Positions 55,297 through 64,000 of a DNA stretch of 64,000 nt are shown here, piece after piece; the first letter of the stretch is position 1; every line of letters starts with the position of its first letter. Below the pieces are notes generated by a model. The model worked only from the letters and a program-made list of their open reading frames with translations. It was not told where the DNA came from and did not search any database. The position numbers and the translations under genes are program-made. The DNA is from Ferrovibrio sp. MS7 (GTDB lineage: Bacteria; Pseudomonadota; Alphaproteobacteria; Ferrovibrionales; Ferrovibrionaceae), in assembly GCF_038404985.1 (NCBI RefSeq), contig NZ_JBBKBA010000001.1, positions 2,694,001 through 2,758,000 of the forward strand. Direction: 5' to 3'.

Positions 55297-56220
55297 ATGG
55301 CTGAGATCACTGCGGCCCTGGTGAAGGACCTGCGCGAGAAGACCGGCGCGGGCATGATGGATTGCAAGAAGGCACTGGCCGAGAATGCCGGCGACGTTGA
55401 TGCCGCCGTGGATTGGCTGCGCAAGAAGGGCCTCTCGGCTGCCGCCAAGAAGGCCGGCCGCGTTGCCGCCGAAGGCCTGGTTGCCCTGGCGATAAAGGAT
55501 AACAGCGGCGCGGTGATCGAGCTGAATGCCGAGACCGATTTCGTCGCCCGCAACCCGCAGTTCCAGGTTCTGGCCTCGGGCATCGCCAATGTGGCCCTGG
55601 CCGCTGGTGGCGACCTGGCCGCCGTTGAAGCCGCTGCCTTTCCGGGCTCGGGCCGCAACGTCAAGGACGAGATCACCAACGCCATCGCCACCATTGGCGA
55701 GAACATGACGCTGCGTCGCGTCAATCGCCTGACCGTCGATGGCGGCGCCGTGATCGGCTACGTCCACTCGGCGCTGGGCGACGGCATCGGCAAGCTCGGC
55801 GTGCTGGTGGCGCTGAAGTCGACTGCCAAGCGCGAAGCGCTGGAAGGCATCGGCAAGCAGCTTGCCATGCATATTGCCGCCGCCAACCCGCAGTCGCTGT
55901 CGGTGAAGGACCTGGATCCGGCCGCCGTCGAGCGCGAGCGTACCGTGCTGTCCGACCAGGCCGCCGCCTCGGGCAAGCCGGCTGACATCATCGCCAAGAT
56001 GGTCGAGGGCCGTATCCGCAAGTTCTACCAGGAAGTGGTGCTGCTGGAGCAGACCTTCGTGATCGACGGCGAGACCCAGGTGAGCAAGGCCATCGAGAAG
56101 GCCGCCAAGGAAGCCGGCGCGCCGATCGAACTGGTTGCCTTCACCCGCTTCCAGCTCGGCGAGGGCATCGAGAAGAAGGCGGACGATTTCGCCGCCGAAG
56201 TGGCCAAGATGGCCGGCTAA
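55297..56220 (+). CDS. tsf: Elongation factor Ts
   Basis: A 307-residue nucleotide-exchange factor for EF-Tu. The N-terminal UBA-like part reads [20 protein letters not shown], followed by [20 protein letters not shown]. The core then has [20 protein letters not shown] and VGYVH-type strands seen as [20 protein letters not shown]. The conserved TDF motif is present as residues within AETDFVARN. The ATG at 55297 has a GAGAGGACG site. Full length for the family. Confidence 0.98.
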   Translation: MAEITAALVKDLREKTGAGMMDCKKALAENAGDVDAAVDWLRKKGLSAAAKKAGRVAAEGLVALAIKDNSGAVIELNAETDFVARNPQFQVLASGIANVALAAGGDLAAVEAAAFPGSGRNVKDEITNAIATIGENMTLRRVNRLTVDGGAVIGYVHSALGDGIGKLGVLVALKSTAKREALEGIGKQLAMHIAAANPQSLSVKDLDPAAVERERTVLSDQAAASGKPADIIAKMVEGRIRKFYQEVVLLEQTFVIDGETQVSKAIEKAAKEAGAPIELVAFTRFQLGEGIEKKADDFAAEVAKMAG

Positions 56221-56247
56221 GCCGGTCGATCGGGACCTGATTTCCAG

Positions 56248-56304
56248 GGCCCGCGCCCCGGTCCAGCCCAGGAACCTGCCTGGGCCCGGATTGGAGCGCG
56301 GGCC
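56248..56304 (+). terminator. Long hairpin between tsf and pyrH
   Basis: GGCCCGCGC (56248-56256) pairs with GCGCGGGCC (56296-56304); inside, GCCCAGG pairs with CCTGGGC. The following TTGTTCGTAT is only moderately T-rich, so this could be a terminator, an attenuator or an RNA processing site. Confidence 0.5.
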
Positions 56305-56388
56305 TTGTTCGTATAAGGTTGGGGGCCGGGAATCGACCCCGTTTTCCGCCACCGGGCACCCCCGTCCGGGCCACTAGCCGAGGCATCC

Positions 56389-57111
56389 ATGAGCGCCAGC
56401 TTCAAATACCGCCGCGTCCTGCTGAAATGTTCGGGCGAGGCGTTGATGGGGCCGACCCCTTACGGCATCGATTTCGAGACCGTCGACCGTATCGCCAAGG
56501 AAGTGAAGTCGGTGCAGTCGCTCGGCGCCGAGGTCTGCCTGGTGATCGGCGGCGGCAATATCTTTCGCGGTGTCGCCGGGGCCACCCAGGGCATGCAGCG
56601 CGCTTCCGCCGACTATATGGGCATGCTGGCCACCACCATTAATGCCCTGGCGATGCAGCATGCGCTGGAGCGCCATAATGTCGACACACGTGTGCAGTCG
56701 GCTATCCGGATGGACACCGTCTGTGAGCCCTATATCCGCCGCCGCGCCATCCGCCACCTGGAAAAGGGCCGGGTGGTGATCTTTGCCGCCGGCACCGGCA
56801 ACCCGTTCTTCACCACCGATACCGCCGCCGCGCTCCGCGCTGCCGAGATGGGCTGCGACGCCCTGCTCAAGGGCACCCAGGTGGATGGCGTCTATACCGA
56901 TGACCCGAAGAAGAACCCGGCCGCCACGCGCTACGAGCGGGTCAGCTACCACGATGTGCTGGCCAAGGACCTTAAGGTGATGGATGCCGCCGCCATCAGC
57001 GTGGCGCGGGAGAACAAGATTCCGATCCTGGTCTTCTCCTTGCACGAACCGGGTGGCTTCGCCAAAGTGCTGAAAGGCGAGGGCCGCTGCACCGTGGTTG
57101 AGGGCGAGTAA
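56389..57111 (+). CDS. pyrH: Uridylate kinase
   Basis: A 240-residue UMP kinase of the amino-acid-kinase fold, making UDP for nucleotide and wall synthesis. Motifs are [13 protein letters not shown] (phosphate binding), [16 protein letters not shown], the [17 protein letters not shown] helix, [20 protein letters not shown] and [20 protein letters not shown]. Normal length. The start ATG follows a weak site; frr follows after 66 bases. The order tsf-pyrH-frr is very widely kept. Confidence 0.98.
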   Translation: MSASFKYRRVLLKCSGEALMGPTPYGIDFETVDRIAKEVKSVQSLGAEVCLVIGGGNIFRGVAGATQGMQRASADYMGMLATTINALAMQHALERHNVDTRVQSAIRMDTVCEPYIRRRAIRHLEKGRVVIFAAGTGNPFFTTDTAAALRAAEMGCDALLKGTQVDGVYTDDPKKNPAATRYERVSYHDVLAKDLKVMDAAAISVARENKIPILVFSLHEPGGFAKVLKGEGRCTVVEGE

Positions 57112-57177
57112 AGGCCGGGGGCAAGCCGGCCCGTCGGATCAGCTAGCAGATACATCAGGATTACAGGAGAGAGAGCC

Positions 57178-57735
57178 ATGGCCGAACCGGATATCGACGA
57201 TATCGAGCGGCGCATGAACAAGGCGATCGACGTGCTGAAGCAGGAATATACCGGTCTGCGTACCGGCCGTGCCTCGACCAGCATGCTCGACCCCGTGCGG
57301 GTGGATGTCTATGGCAGCTCGATGCCGATCAACCAGGTCGGCACCATCAGCGTGCCGGAACCGCGCATGATCAGCGTCTCGGTGTGGGACAAGTCGAACG
57401 TGAAGGCGGTGGAGAAGGCGATTGCCGCCTCCGGCCTTGGCCTCAACCCGCAGGCCGACGGCACCCTGATCCGTATCCCGATCCCGGAACTGAACGAGCA
57501 GCGCCGCAAGGAGCTGAGCAAGGTGGCCGGCCAGTATGCCGAACAGGCCAAGGTGGCGGTGCGCGGCGTGCGCCGCGATGGCATGGATAGCCTGAAGAAG
57601 CTGGAGAAGGACCACGAGATCGGCGAGGACGATGCCAAGATGTGGCAGGAAGAGATCCAGCGCCTGACCGATGAGGCCACCAAGAAGATCGACGAGATGC
57701 TGGCGGCCAAGTCCAAGGAGATCATGCAGGTCTGA
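57178..57735 (+). CDS. frr: Ribosome recycling factor
   Basis: A 185-residue factor that splits post-termination ribosomes with EF-G. The family pattern is clear: [60 protein letters not shown] and [20 protein letters not shown]. The long alpha-helical bundle continues to the end. It has an AGGAGAGAG site. The uppS start is two bases after the stop. Confidence 0.98.
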   Translation: MAEPDIDDIERRMNKAIDVLKQEYTGLRTGRASTSMLDPVRVDVYGSSMPINQVGTISVPEPRMISVSVWDKSNVKAVEKAIAASGLGLNPQADGTLIRIPIPELNEQRRKELSKVAGQYAEQAKVAVRGVRRDGMDSLKKLEKDHEIGEDDAKMWQEEIQRLTDEATKKIDEMLAAKSKEIMQV

Positions 57736-57737
57736 TC

Positions 57738-58493
57738 ATGGCTGTGGCCGCCCAGGATATCGCGTCGCTTGCGGCGCATGGCAGCGGCCACCCACCGCCG
57801 CGCCACGTTGCCATCATCATGGATGGCAACGGCCGCTGGGCCAAGGCGCGTGGCCTGCCGCGCAATCTGGGCCATCGCCAGGGCGTCGATACCGTGCGCG
57901 ACATCGTGCGCGCCAGCCGCGATTTCGGCATCGAATACCTGACGCTCTACGCTTTCTCGACCGAGAACTGGAAGCGCCCGGCGGCGGAAGTCGCCGGCTT
58001 GATGGACCTGCTGCGGCTGTTCATCCGCCGCGAGCTTGATGAACTGCACCGCAACGGCGTGCGCATCCGCATGATCGGCGACCGCTCGCGGCTTGCTGCC
58101 GATATCGTGCCGATGATCGAGGAGGCGGAGGCCCGCACCCAGGATAATCAGCGCTTGACCCTGGTCCTGGCGCTGTCCTATGGCGGCCAGGATGAGATTG
58201 TGCGGGCGACGCAACGTATCGCCGCCGCGGTGGCCGCCGGCCAGATCAAGCCGGAGCAGATCGACCGCGCGCTGATCGAGCAGAATCTCTACACCGCCGG
58301 TATTCCTGATCCCGACCTGGTGATCCGTACCAGCGGCGAGCAGCGCCTGAGCAATTTCCTCATCTGGCAGGCCGCCTACAGCGAGATCGTGTTCGTCGAA
58401 AAGCTGTGGCCGGATTTCGGCGCCGACGATCTCAAGGCAGCCATCACGGAATTCCATGGCCGCGAGCGCCGCTTTGGCGGCAGCGATGGCTGA
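57738..58493 (+). CDS. uppS: Undecaprenyl diphosphate synthase
   Basis: A 251-residue cis-prenyltransferase that makes the C55 lipid carrier for peptidoglycan and O-antigen. The catalytic D29 is in [20 protein letters not shown], followed by [13 protein letters not shown]. Other marks are [39 protein letters not shown] and [14 protein letters not shown]. It overlaps the cdsA start by 8 bases. About ten extra N-terminal residues precede the conserved core. Confidence 0.97.
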   Translation: MAVAAQDIASLAAHGSGHPPPRHVAIIMDGNGRWAKARGLPRNLGHRQGVDTVRDIVRASRDFGIEYLTLYAFSTENWKRPAAEVAGLMDLLRLFIRRELDELHRNGVRIRMIGDRSRLAADIVPMIEEAEARTQDNQRLTLVLALSYGGQDEIVRATQRIAAAVAAGQIKPEQIDRALIEQNLYTAGIPDPDLVIRTSGEQRLSNFLIWQAAYSEIVFVEKLWPDFGADDLKAAITEFHGRERRFGGSDG

Positions 58494-59319
58494 AGTGCCG
58501 TCTCATGGCGCCAGCCAGGGCAGCAGTGCCCTGGCCAAGCGCATCGTTTCTGCTGCCGTCATGCTGCCCCTGGCGCTGGCGGCATTGTGGTTCGGGAAAT
58601 GGGTTTTCGCCGGCTTGGTGGCATTGGCGGCCGTGCTGATGCTGCGCGAATGGCAGCGCCTGCCCGATGGTCCCGGCCCGGTTGGCGTAGACCCTCGTGC
58701 GCTGGCGCTGGGCGGTGTTGGCCTGGTGGCCGCGATTGCCCTGATGCGGGTGGATCAGCGGCTGGCTTCCTTCATCATTCTGCTGTTTGGCGCGGCGGCC
58801 TATGTCTGGGCCCTGCCGGCGCGGCGCGCCTGGGCTTTCGGCGGCATTGTCTATGTCGGACTGCCCTGTCTCAGCCTGATCTGGCTGCGCGACATGCCCG
58901 ATCATGGCCGCCTGATTGTGTTCTGGGTGCTGGGCGTGGTCTGGGCCACCGATACCGGTGCCTATGCCTTCGGCCGCGTCATCGGCGGGCCGAAACTGAT
59001 ACCCTCGATCAGCCCGAACAAGACCTGGGCCGGGCTGCTCGGCGGCATGCTCTGTGCCGGCCTGGCCGGCTATGGCATTGCCAGCCTTGATCCGCGCCTG
59101 CCGGCCCAGGCGCTGGGATTTTTCGCGGCCCTCGTTGCCGTGGTGGCGCAGGCCGGCGATTTCTTCGAGTCCGGCATCAAGCGGCGCTTTGGCGTGAAGG
59201 ATAGCGGCGGGCTGATTCCCGGCCATGGCGGTGCCCTCGACCGGCTCGATGGAGTGCTGTTCGCGGCGCCTTTCGTCGCGCTCGGCCTGCTGCTCTGGGG
59301 GCGGGGGTTCTGGTCATGA
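58486..59319 (+). CDS. cdsA: Phosphatidate cytidylyltransferase
   Basis: A 277-residue membrane enzyme that turns phosphatidic acid and CTP into CDP-diacylglycerol for phospholipid synthesis. About seven membrane helices are present. The C-terminal signature is intact: [14 protein letters not shown], then [20 protein letters not shown] and [19 protein letters not shown]. The ATG at 58486 overlaps the uppS stop; an earlier in-frame ATG at 58456 would add ten alanine-rich residues. The stop overlaps dxr by 4 bases. Confidence 0.95.
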   Translation: MAEVPSHGASQGSSALAKRIVSAAVMLPLALAALWFGKWVFAGLVALAAVLMLREWQRLPDGPGPVGVDPRALALGGVGLVAAIALMRVDQRLASFIILLFGAAAYVWALPARRAWAFGGIVYVGLPCLSLIWLRDMPDHGRLIVFWVLGVVWATDTGAYAFGRVIGGPKLIPSISPNKTWAGLLGGMLCAGLAGYGIASLDPRLPAQALGFFAALVAVVAQAGDFFESGIKRRFGVKDSGGLIPGHGGALDRLDGVLFAAPFVALGLLLWGRGFWS

Positions 59320-60533
59320 CGGTGCCCAAGCGTGTCACGGTGCTGGGTTCCACCGGGTCGGTTGGCTGCTCCACGGTCGATCTGCTGCAGCGCGAGCCCG
59401 AACGTTTCACCGTCGAGGCGCTGACGGCGAATGGCAATGTTGCCTTGCTGGCCGAGCAGGCGCGGCTGCTGCATGCCCGGCTGGCGGTGATCGGCGACGA
59501 GACGCTGCTGCCTGAATTGCGCGCCCGGCTGGCCGGCAGCGGCATCGAAGCCGCCGGCGGTCGCCAGGCCCTGGTGGAAGCGGCAACCCGGCCGGCCGAT
59601 TGGGTGATGGCGGCGATTGTCGGTGCCGCCGGGCTGGAACCGACCCTGGCAGCGGTGCGCCGAGGCGCCATGGTCGCCCTCGCCAACAAGGAAACCCTGG
59701 TCTGCGCCGGCGAACTGGTAATGGCCGAAGCGCAGCGCTGCGGCGCCACCATCCTGCCGGTCGATTCCGAGCACAACGCCATCTTCCAAGTCTTTGATTT
59801 CAAAGCCCCGGAGAGTGTCGACCGGATCATCCTGACGGCATCCGGGGGGCCGTTCCGCACCCTCAGCCTGGCGGAAATGCGCGAAGCCACCCCGGCGCAG
59901 GCGATCGCCCATCCGATTTGGAGCATGGGGGCGAAGATTTCGGTCGATTCCGCCACCCTGATGAACAAGGGCCTGGAACTGATCGAGGCAAGCTACCTGT
60001 TTCCGGTGCCGGAAGAGCGGATCGAGGTGCTGATCCATCCGCAATCCGTGGTGCACAGCCTGGTCGCCTATATGGACGGCTCGGTGCTGGCCCAGCTCGG
60101 TACGCCGGACATGCGCACGCCGATTGCCTTCACGCTCGCCTGGCCGTCGCGGATGGCGGCTCCAGCGGCCCGGCTGGACCTTGCGGCCATAGCCAAACTG
60201 ACCTTTGAAGTCCCTGATTCCGCACGCTTTCCGGCACTCAATCTGGCACGGCGAGCCTTGCAAAGCGGGGGGGCGGCGCCTACTATCCTGAATGCTGCCA
60301 ACGAAGTGGCGGTGGAAGCTTTTTTGAGCGGCAGGATCGGCTTCCTGGATATTGCGCGGATTGTCGAGCAGACATTGGCCCGGGTGAACCGCAGGGTGCT
60401 TGGTGATCTGGAGGCCGTGCGGGATGCGGATCAGTCAGCGCGCCGCTACGCGCTTCAGGTGATCGACCCGCTGACCGACGACCGCGTCGGCAATGTGCAT
60501 AAGCTGGCGCGGCGGCCGCGCGGCGAGGCTTGA
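59316..60533 (+). CDS. dxr: 1-deoxy-D-xylulose 5-phosphate reductoisomerase
   Basis: A 405-residue NADPH-dependent enzyme, the first committed step of the MEP isoprenoid pathway, which feeds UppS. The nucleotide site is [15 protein letters not shown]. The metal and substrate site is [10 protein letters not shown], followed by LTASGGPFR and [20 protein letters not shown]. Full length. The ATG overlaps the cdsA stop by 4 bases. A 24-bp gap with a GGGC-rich leader precedes rseP. Confidence 0.97.
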   Translation: MTVPKRVTVLGSTGSVGCSTVDLLQREPERFTVEALTANGNVALLAEQARLLHARLAVIGDETLLPELRARLAGSGIEAAGGRQALVEAATRPADWVMAAIVGAAGLEPTLAAVRRGAMVALANKETLVCAGELVMAEAQRCGATILPVDSEHNAIFQVFDFKAPESVDRIILTASGGPFRTLSLAEMREATPAQAIAHPIWSMGAKISVDSATLMNKGLELIEASYLFPVPEERIEVLIHPQSVVHSLVAYMDGSVLAQLGTPDMRTPIAFTLAWPSRMAAPAARLDLAAIAKLTFEVPDSARFPALNLARRALQSGGAAPTILNAANEVAVEAFLSGRIGFLDIARIVEQTLARVNRRVLGDLEAVRDADQSARRYALQVIDPLTDDRVGNVHKLARRPRGEA

Positions 60534-60557
60534 GTTCAGAGCAGGGCATTAGGCAGC

Positions 60558-61700
60558 ATGGATTTCATTCTCGGTCTGGCCGGCTACATCATCCCCTTCG
60601 TGGTGGTGCTGACCATCATCGTGTTTGTGCATGAGCTGGGCCATTTCTGGGTGGCGCGGCGCTGTGGCGTGCGGGTGGAGGTGTTTTCCATTGGCTTCGG
60701 CCCGGAGCTGTTCGGCTGGAATGACCGCCATGGCACGCGCTGGAAATTCGCCGCCGTGCCGCTTGGCGGCTATGTGAAATTCTTCGGCGATGCCGATGCC
60801 ACCTCCAGCGGCACCGATCAGGCGACGGTCGACACCATGAGCGCGGCTGACCGCGCGGTGTCGTTCCACCACAAGCGCCTGCCGCAGCGCGCCGCCATCG
60901 TCGCGGCCGGACCGGTGGCCAATTTCCTGTTCGCCATCGTGATCTATACCGGCCTGTTCAGCCTGGTCGGCCAGCCCTACACCCCGCCGGTGATCGGCGG
61001 CGTGGTGGCTGGCAGTGCGGCGGAGGCCGGCGGCCTCAAGCCCGGCGACCGCATCGTCACGGTCGATGGCAGCCCGGTGCAGCGGTTCGAGGAACTGCGG
61101 ACCTATGTCGCGCTGCGCGCCGAAACGCCGATCCGCCTGGCTGTGCTGCGCGATGGCGCCGAGATCACCCTGACCCTGGTGCCGCGCCGCGTCGATGTGC
61201 CGGATGGCTTTGGCGGTACCCAGAAGCTTGGCCAGGTCGGCATCCAGTCCGCTGGCGCCATGGAATTCGTTCGTCACGGCCCGGCCATGGCGATTGTGCA
61301 GGCGGTGCGCCAGATCGGCACCGAGATCAACACCACCTTCACCTATCTCGGCCGCATCATCAAAGGCAAGGAATCGGGCGACCAGCTTTCCGGCCCGCTC
61401 GGTATCGCCAAGATGTCGGGTGATATCGCCAAGAGCGGCTGGTTGGCCCTGGTGTCGCTGATGGCCACCCTGTCGGTCGCCATCGGCCTGATCAACCTGT
61501 TCCCGGTGCCGATGCTGGATGGCGGCCATCTGCTGTTCTACGCCGTGGAAGCCGTGCGCGGCCGCCCGCTGGGCGAACGGGCGCAGGAGTATGGTTTCCG
61601 GGTCGGCTTCGCCCTGGTGCTGTCGCTGTTCCTGTTCGCCACCTGGAACGATTTGAATCGCCTGCCGGTTTTTAATTTCATCGCTGGGCTTTTTTCCTGA
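60558..61700 (+). CDS. rseP: Site-2 zinc metalloprotease RseP
   Basis: A 380-residue intramembrane protease that cleaves anti-sigma factors and leftover signal peptides. The zinc site is H25-E26-L-G-H29 in the first helix (VFVHELGHFWVARR), and the second part NLFPVPMLDGGHLLFY carries the third ligand. One PDZ domain is seen (about 150-220, GVVAGSAAEAGGLKPGDRIV); E. coli RseP has two, so this is the short alphaproteobacterial type. It comes directly before bamA, a conserved order. Confidence 0.96.
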   Translation: MDFILGLAGYIIPFVVVLTIIVFVHELGHFWVARRCGVRVEVFSIGFGPELFGWNDRHGTRWKFAAVPLGGYVKFFGDADATSSGTDQATVDTMSAADRAVSFHHKRLPQRAAIVAAGPVANFLFAIVIYTGLFSLVGQPYTPPVIGGVVAGSAAEAGGLKPGDRIVTVDGSPVQRFEELRTYVALRAETPIRLAVLRDGAEITLTLVPRRVDVPDGFGGTQKLGQVGIQSAGAMEFVRHGPAMAIVQAVRQIGTEINTTFTYLGRIIKGKESGDQLSGPLGIAKMSGDIAKSGWLALVSLMATLSVAIGLINLFPVPMLDGGHLLFYAVEAVRGRPLGERAQEYGFRVGFALVLSLFLFATWNDLNRLPVFNFIAGLFS

Positions 61701-61750
61701 AAACGGGTATGTGGAAACGGCCAGAGCGAGCGATGGAGGCGGGGGTTAAC

Positions 61751-64000
61751 ATGGCCAGGAATTGCCTTAGCAAGGCAGCCCGTGGGCGCCTTTTGCCGGC
61801 AATCGCCGTTGCTCTCGCCTTGGCGGTGACCGGCTTCGCCCACGCGCAGCAGCGCCCGCCCCAGCCAGGATTGGCCGGCCCGATCCAGGCTCCGTCGCTG
61901 ATCATGCGCGATGTGGTGGTCGAGGGTAACCAGCGCATCGAAGCCTCGACGATCCAGAGCTACCTCACAGCCCAGCCGGGTGAGGCCTTCACCGAGGAGC
62001 AGGCCGACCGTTCGCTCAAGGCCCTGTTTGCCACCGGCCTGTTCTCCGATGTGAACCTGCGCATGCAGGGTGCCACGCTGATCGTGCGCGTGACAGAAAA
62101 CCCGGTGATCAACCGGGTGGTTTTCGAGGGCAATCGTCGCATGAACGACGATCAGCTCAACAAGGAACTGACGCTCAAGGCGCGCCAAGTCTATACCCGC
62201 GCCAAAGTGCAGGCTGACACCCAGCGTATCCAGCAGATCTATCGCCGATCGGGCCGCTTTGCCGCCACGGTCGAGCCGAAGGTGATCCAGCTACCGCAGA
62301 ACCGCGTCGATCTGGTGTTCGAGATCAGTGAAGGCCCGGTCACCACGATCAGCCGCATCCGTTTCATCGGCAACCGTGCTTTCAGCGACAGTCGCTTGCG
62401 CGAAACCATCCAGACCAAGGAATCGGTCTGGTGGCGTTTCCTCTCGTCTGACGACAATTACGATCCAGACCGCGTCACTTTCGACCGCGAGAAGCTGCGC
62501 AAATATTACCTTAGCAAGGGTTTCGCCGATTTCCGTGTCACCAATGCGGTGGCGGAACTGTCGCCGAACCGCGAGAATTTCTTCATCACCTTCACTTTGG
62601 ATGAAGGTGATCGCTACAAAGTCGGCAAGATCGACCTGACCAGCGAATTGAAGAATGTCGACCCGCAGAACCTGCGTAAGCTGATCGAGATGACCAGCGG
62701 CGACTGGTATAATGCCGATCTGGTCGAAAAGAATGTACAGACGCTGACCAGCGAGCTTGGCCGTCTTGGCTATGCCTTCGTCGATGTCCGTCCTGAGGTG
62801 CAGAAAAACCGCGAGAAGCGCAGCATCGACGTCACCTTCGTGATCGGCGAGAGCCCGCGGGTCTATGTCGAGCGCATCGACGTGGTTGGCAATGTGCGCA
62901 CGCTCGACAAGGTGATCCGACGGGAATTCCGCCTGGTGGAAGGCGACGCCTTTAACTCGGCCAAGCTGCGCCGCACCCGCACCCGCGTCCGCGCCCTGAA
63001 CTTCTTCGACAAGGCCGAGATCAGCGAGAGCAAGGGCAGCGCGCCCGACAAGGTGATCCTCACGGCTGAAGTGCAGGAACGCTCGACGGGCGAATTGTCC
63101 TTCGGTGTCGGCTACTCGACGGCGGAAGCGGTTATCGGCGACGTTTCGATTCGCGAGCGCAACCTGCTTGGCCGTGGCCAGGATCTGCGTCTTGGTTTCA
63201 GCCTTTCTACCCGCCGCCAGCAGATTGATCTCGGCTTCACCGAACCATACTTCCTCGACCGCGAACTCGCTGCCGGTTTCGATCTGTTGCGTCGCCGCAC
63301 CGACCTCGTGCGCCGTAGCGGTTTCACCCAGACCACCACCAGCGGTACCGTTCGTGCCGCGTTCCCGATCACGGAATACCTGGATAATCAGGTATTCTAC
63401 CGCTTGCGCCTGGATGAGATCGACGATGTCGATTCGACGCAGTCGCGGTTCATCAAGGCCGAAGAGGGCAGCTACACGACTTCCTCGATTGGCAACGCAC
63501 TGGTCTATGACCGTCGCGATGACAAGATTGAGCCGACCAAGGGTTACATTGTCAAGTTGAGCCAGGAACTCGCCGGGTTTGGTGGTTCTGAACGCTTCTT
63601 CCGCAATACCTTGCAGGGCGGGCATTACTTCAGCGTTTCCGACGATGTGGTGTTCTCGGTCTCCGGTGAAACCGGCTTGGTTCATGCCTTCGATGAGCGT
63701 TTGCGCTTGCCGAACCGCTACTTCATCGGCGGTGATACCTTCCGTGGGTTTGCCACCGGTGGTGTTGGCCCGCGCGAAGTTGTGAACAATAAGGCGATCG
63801 GTGCGCAGTATTATTACATTGGTACTGCCGAACTCACGTTCCCGCTTGGCCTGCCGAACGATTTCGGCATCAAGGGGCGCCTGTTCACCGATGCTGGTTC
63901 TGCATGGCATTCCAATGAATCCGGCGCTGACGTGCGCGATGTGAATAGCCTGCGTCTTTCGGTTGGTACGGGTGTATCGTGGAAGTCTCCCTTTGGTCTG
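61751..64000 (+). CDS. bamA: Outer membrane protein assembly factor BamA, 3' end cut by window edge
   Basis: The central protein of outer-membrane beta-barrel insertion. I read 750 codons to the right edge without a stop; the full protein is probably a little longer. A Sec signal (IAVALALAVTGFAHAQ) is followed by five POTRA domains, recognised by IMRDVVVEGNQRIEASTIQS, VINRVVFEGNRRMNDDQLNK, TISRIRFIGNRAFSDSRLRE, RYKVGKIDLTSELKNVDPQN and VYVERIDVVGNVRTLDKVIR. The barrel has the L6 motif as FRGF, in GGDTFRGFATGGVGPRE, where E. coli has VRGF. The ATG at 61751 has GGAGGCGGGG upstream; in-frame ATGs at 61709 and 61733 are possible too. Confidence 0.97.
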   Translation, partial: MARNCLSKAARGRLLPAIAVALALAVTGFAHAQQRPPQPGLAGPIQAPSLIMRDVVVEGNQRIEASTIQSYLTAQPGEAFTEEQADRSLKALFATGLFSDVNLRMQGATLIVRVTENPVINRVVFEGNRRMNDDQLNKELTLKARQVYTRAKVQADTQRIQQIYRRSGRFAATVEPKVIQLPQNRVDLVFEISEGPVTTISRIRFIGNRAFSDSRLRETIQTKESVWWRFLSSDDNYDPDRVTFDREKLRKYYLSKGFADFRVTNAVAELSPNRENFFITFTLDEGDRYKVGKIDLTSELKNVDPQNLRKLIEMTSGDWYNADLVEKNVQTLTSELGRLGYAFVDVRPEVQKNREKRSIDVTFVIGESPRVYVERIDVVGNVRTLDKVIRREFRLVEGDAFNSAKLRRTRTRVRALNFFDKAEISESKGSAPDKVILTAEVQERSTGELSFGVGYSTAEAVIGDVSIRERNLLGRGQDLRLGFSLSTRRQQIDLGFTEPYFLDRELAAGFDLLRRRTDLVRRSGFTQTTTSGTVRAAFPITEYLDNQVFYRLRLDEIDDVDSTQSRFIKAEEGSYTTSSIGNALVYDRRDDKIEPTKGYIVKLSQELAGFGGSERFFRNTLQGGHYFSVSDDVVFSVSGETGLVHAFDERLRLPNRYFIGGDTFRGFATGGVGPREVVNNKAIGAQYYYIGTAELTFPLGLPNDFGIKGRLFTDAGSAWHSNESGADVRDVNSLRLSVGTGVSWKSPFGL

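Overview
The window is GC-rich chromosomal DNA of an alphaproteobacterium, most likely a member of the Rhodospirillales or a close relative. The assignment rests on three things: the separate nuoC and nuoD genes and the run nuoA-N, birA, coaX, rnj (RNase J), mce and a DUF1467 gene; the short 441-residue ProS; and an RpoH-type sigma factor. The translation and envelope block rpsB-tsf-pyrH-frr-uppS-cdsA-dxr-rseP-bamA is also present. I cannot name the genus. No prophage, insertion sequence, CRISPR array or rRNA was seen.

Layout. Positions 1-10,500 hold mixed single genes: a photolyase cut by the left edge, a LuxR-type response regulator, a MliC-META lipoprotein, tRNA-Asn, a hotdog thioesterase, rplM-rpsI, a pair of small membrane coiled-coil proteins of unknown function, an orphan helical protein, a PAS protein and a MoxR/CoxE-type AAA-VWA pair. 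Positions 10,480-12,450 hold a cysteine-rich MarR regulator divergent from rpoH, then tRNA-Asp. Positions 12,780-30,970 are one long respiratory cluster. All 14 subunits of complex I are followed, with almost no gaps, by biotin ligase, type III pantothenate kinase, RNase J, methylmalonyl-CoA epimerase and a small membrane protein. A good sigma70-like promoter and an upstream 17-bp palindrome precede nuoA.

Positions 31,000-44,200 contain proS-lolC-lolD and dnaE. Between lolD and dnaE lies an accessory block: a diguanylate cyclase, a two-subunit molybdenum oxidoreductase of the isoquinoline 1-oxidoreductase type, an AraC regulator and an acetyltransferase. Positions 44,200-54,120 hold pepN, a self-contained tetR-emrB-emrA efflux operon with a clear operator palindrome, another MFS transporter, and two tandem pentapeptide-repeat proteins. 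Positions 54,120-64,000 are the rpsB-to-bamA block, with a strongly structured rpsB leader; bamA runs off the right edge.

Most genes belong to known families. The parts least explained by known biology are the paired coiled-coil membrane proteins (5402-6501), the orphan protein at 6628-7581, the tandem two-block pentapeptide-repeat proteins (51463-54119), the CoaX that lacks the usual first aspartate, the compact IorB, and a family of cloverleaf-like intergenic palindromes (8158-8244, 30989-31060, and a half copy at 31078-31110). I see no clear case for a wholly new multi-gene system; these are candidates only.
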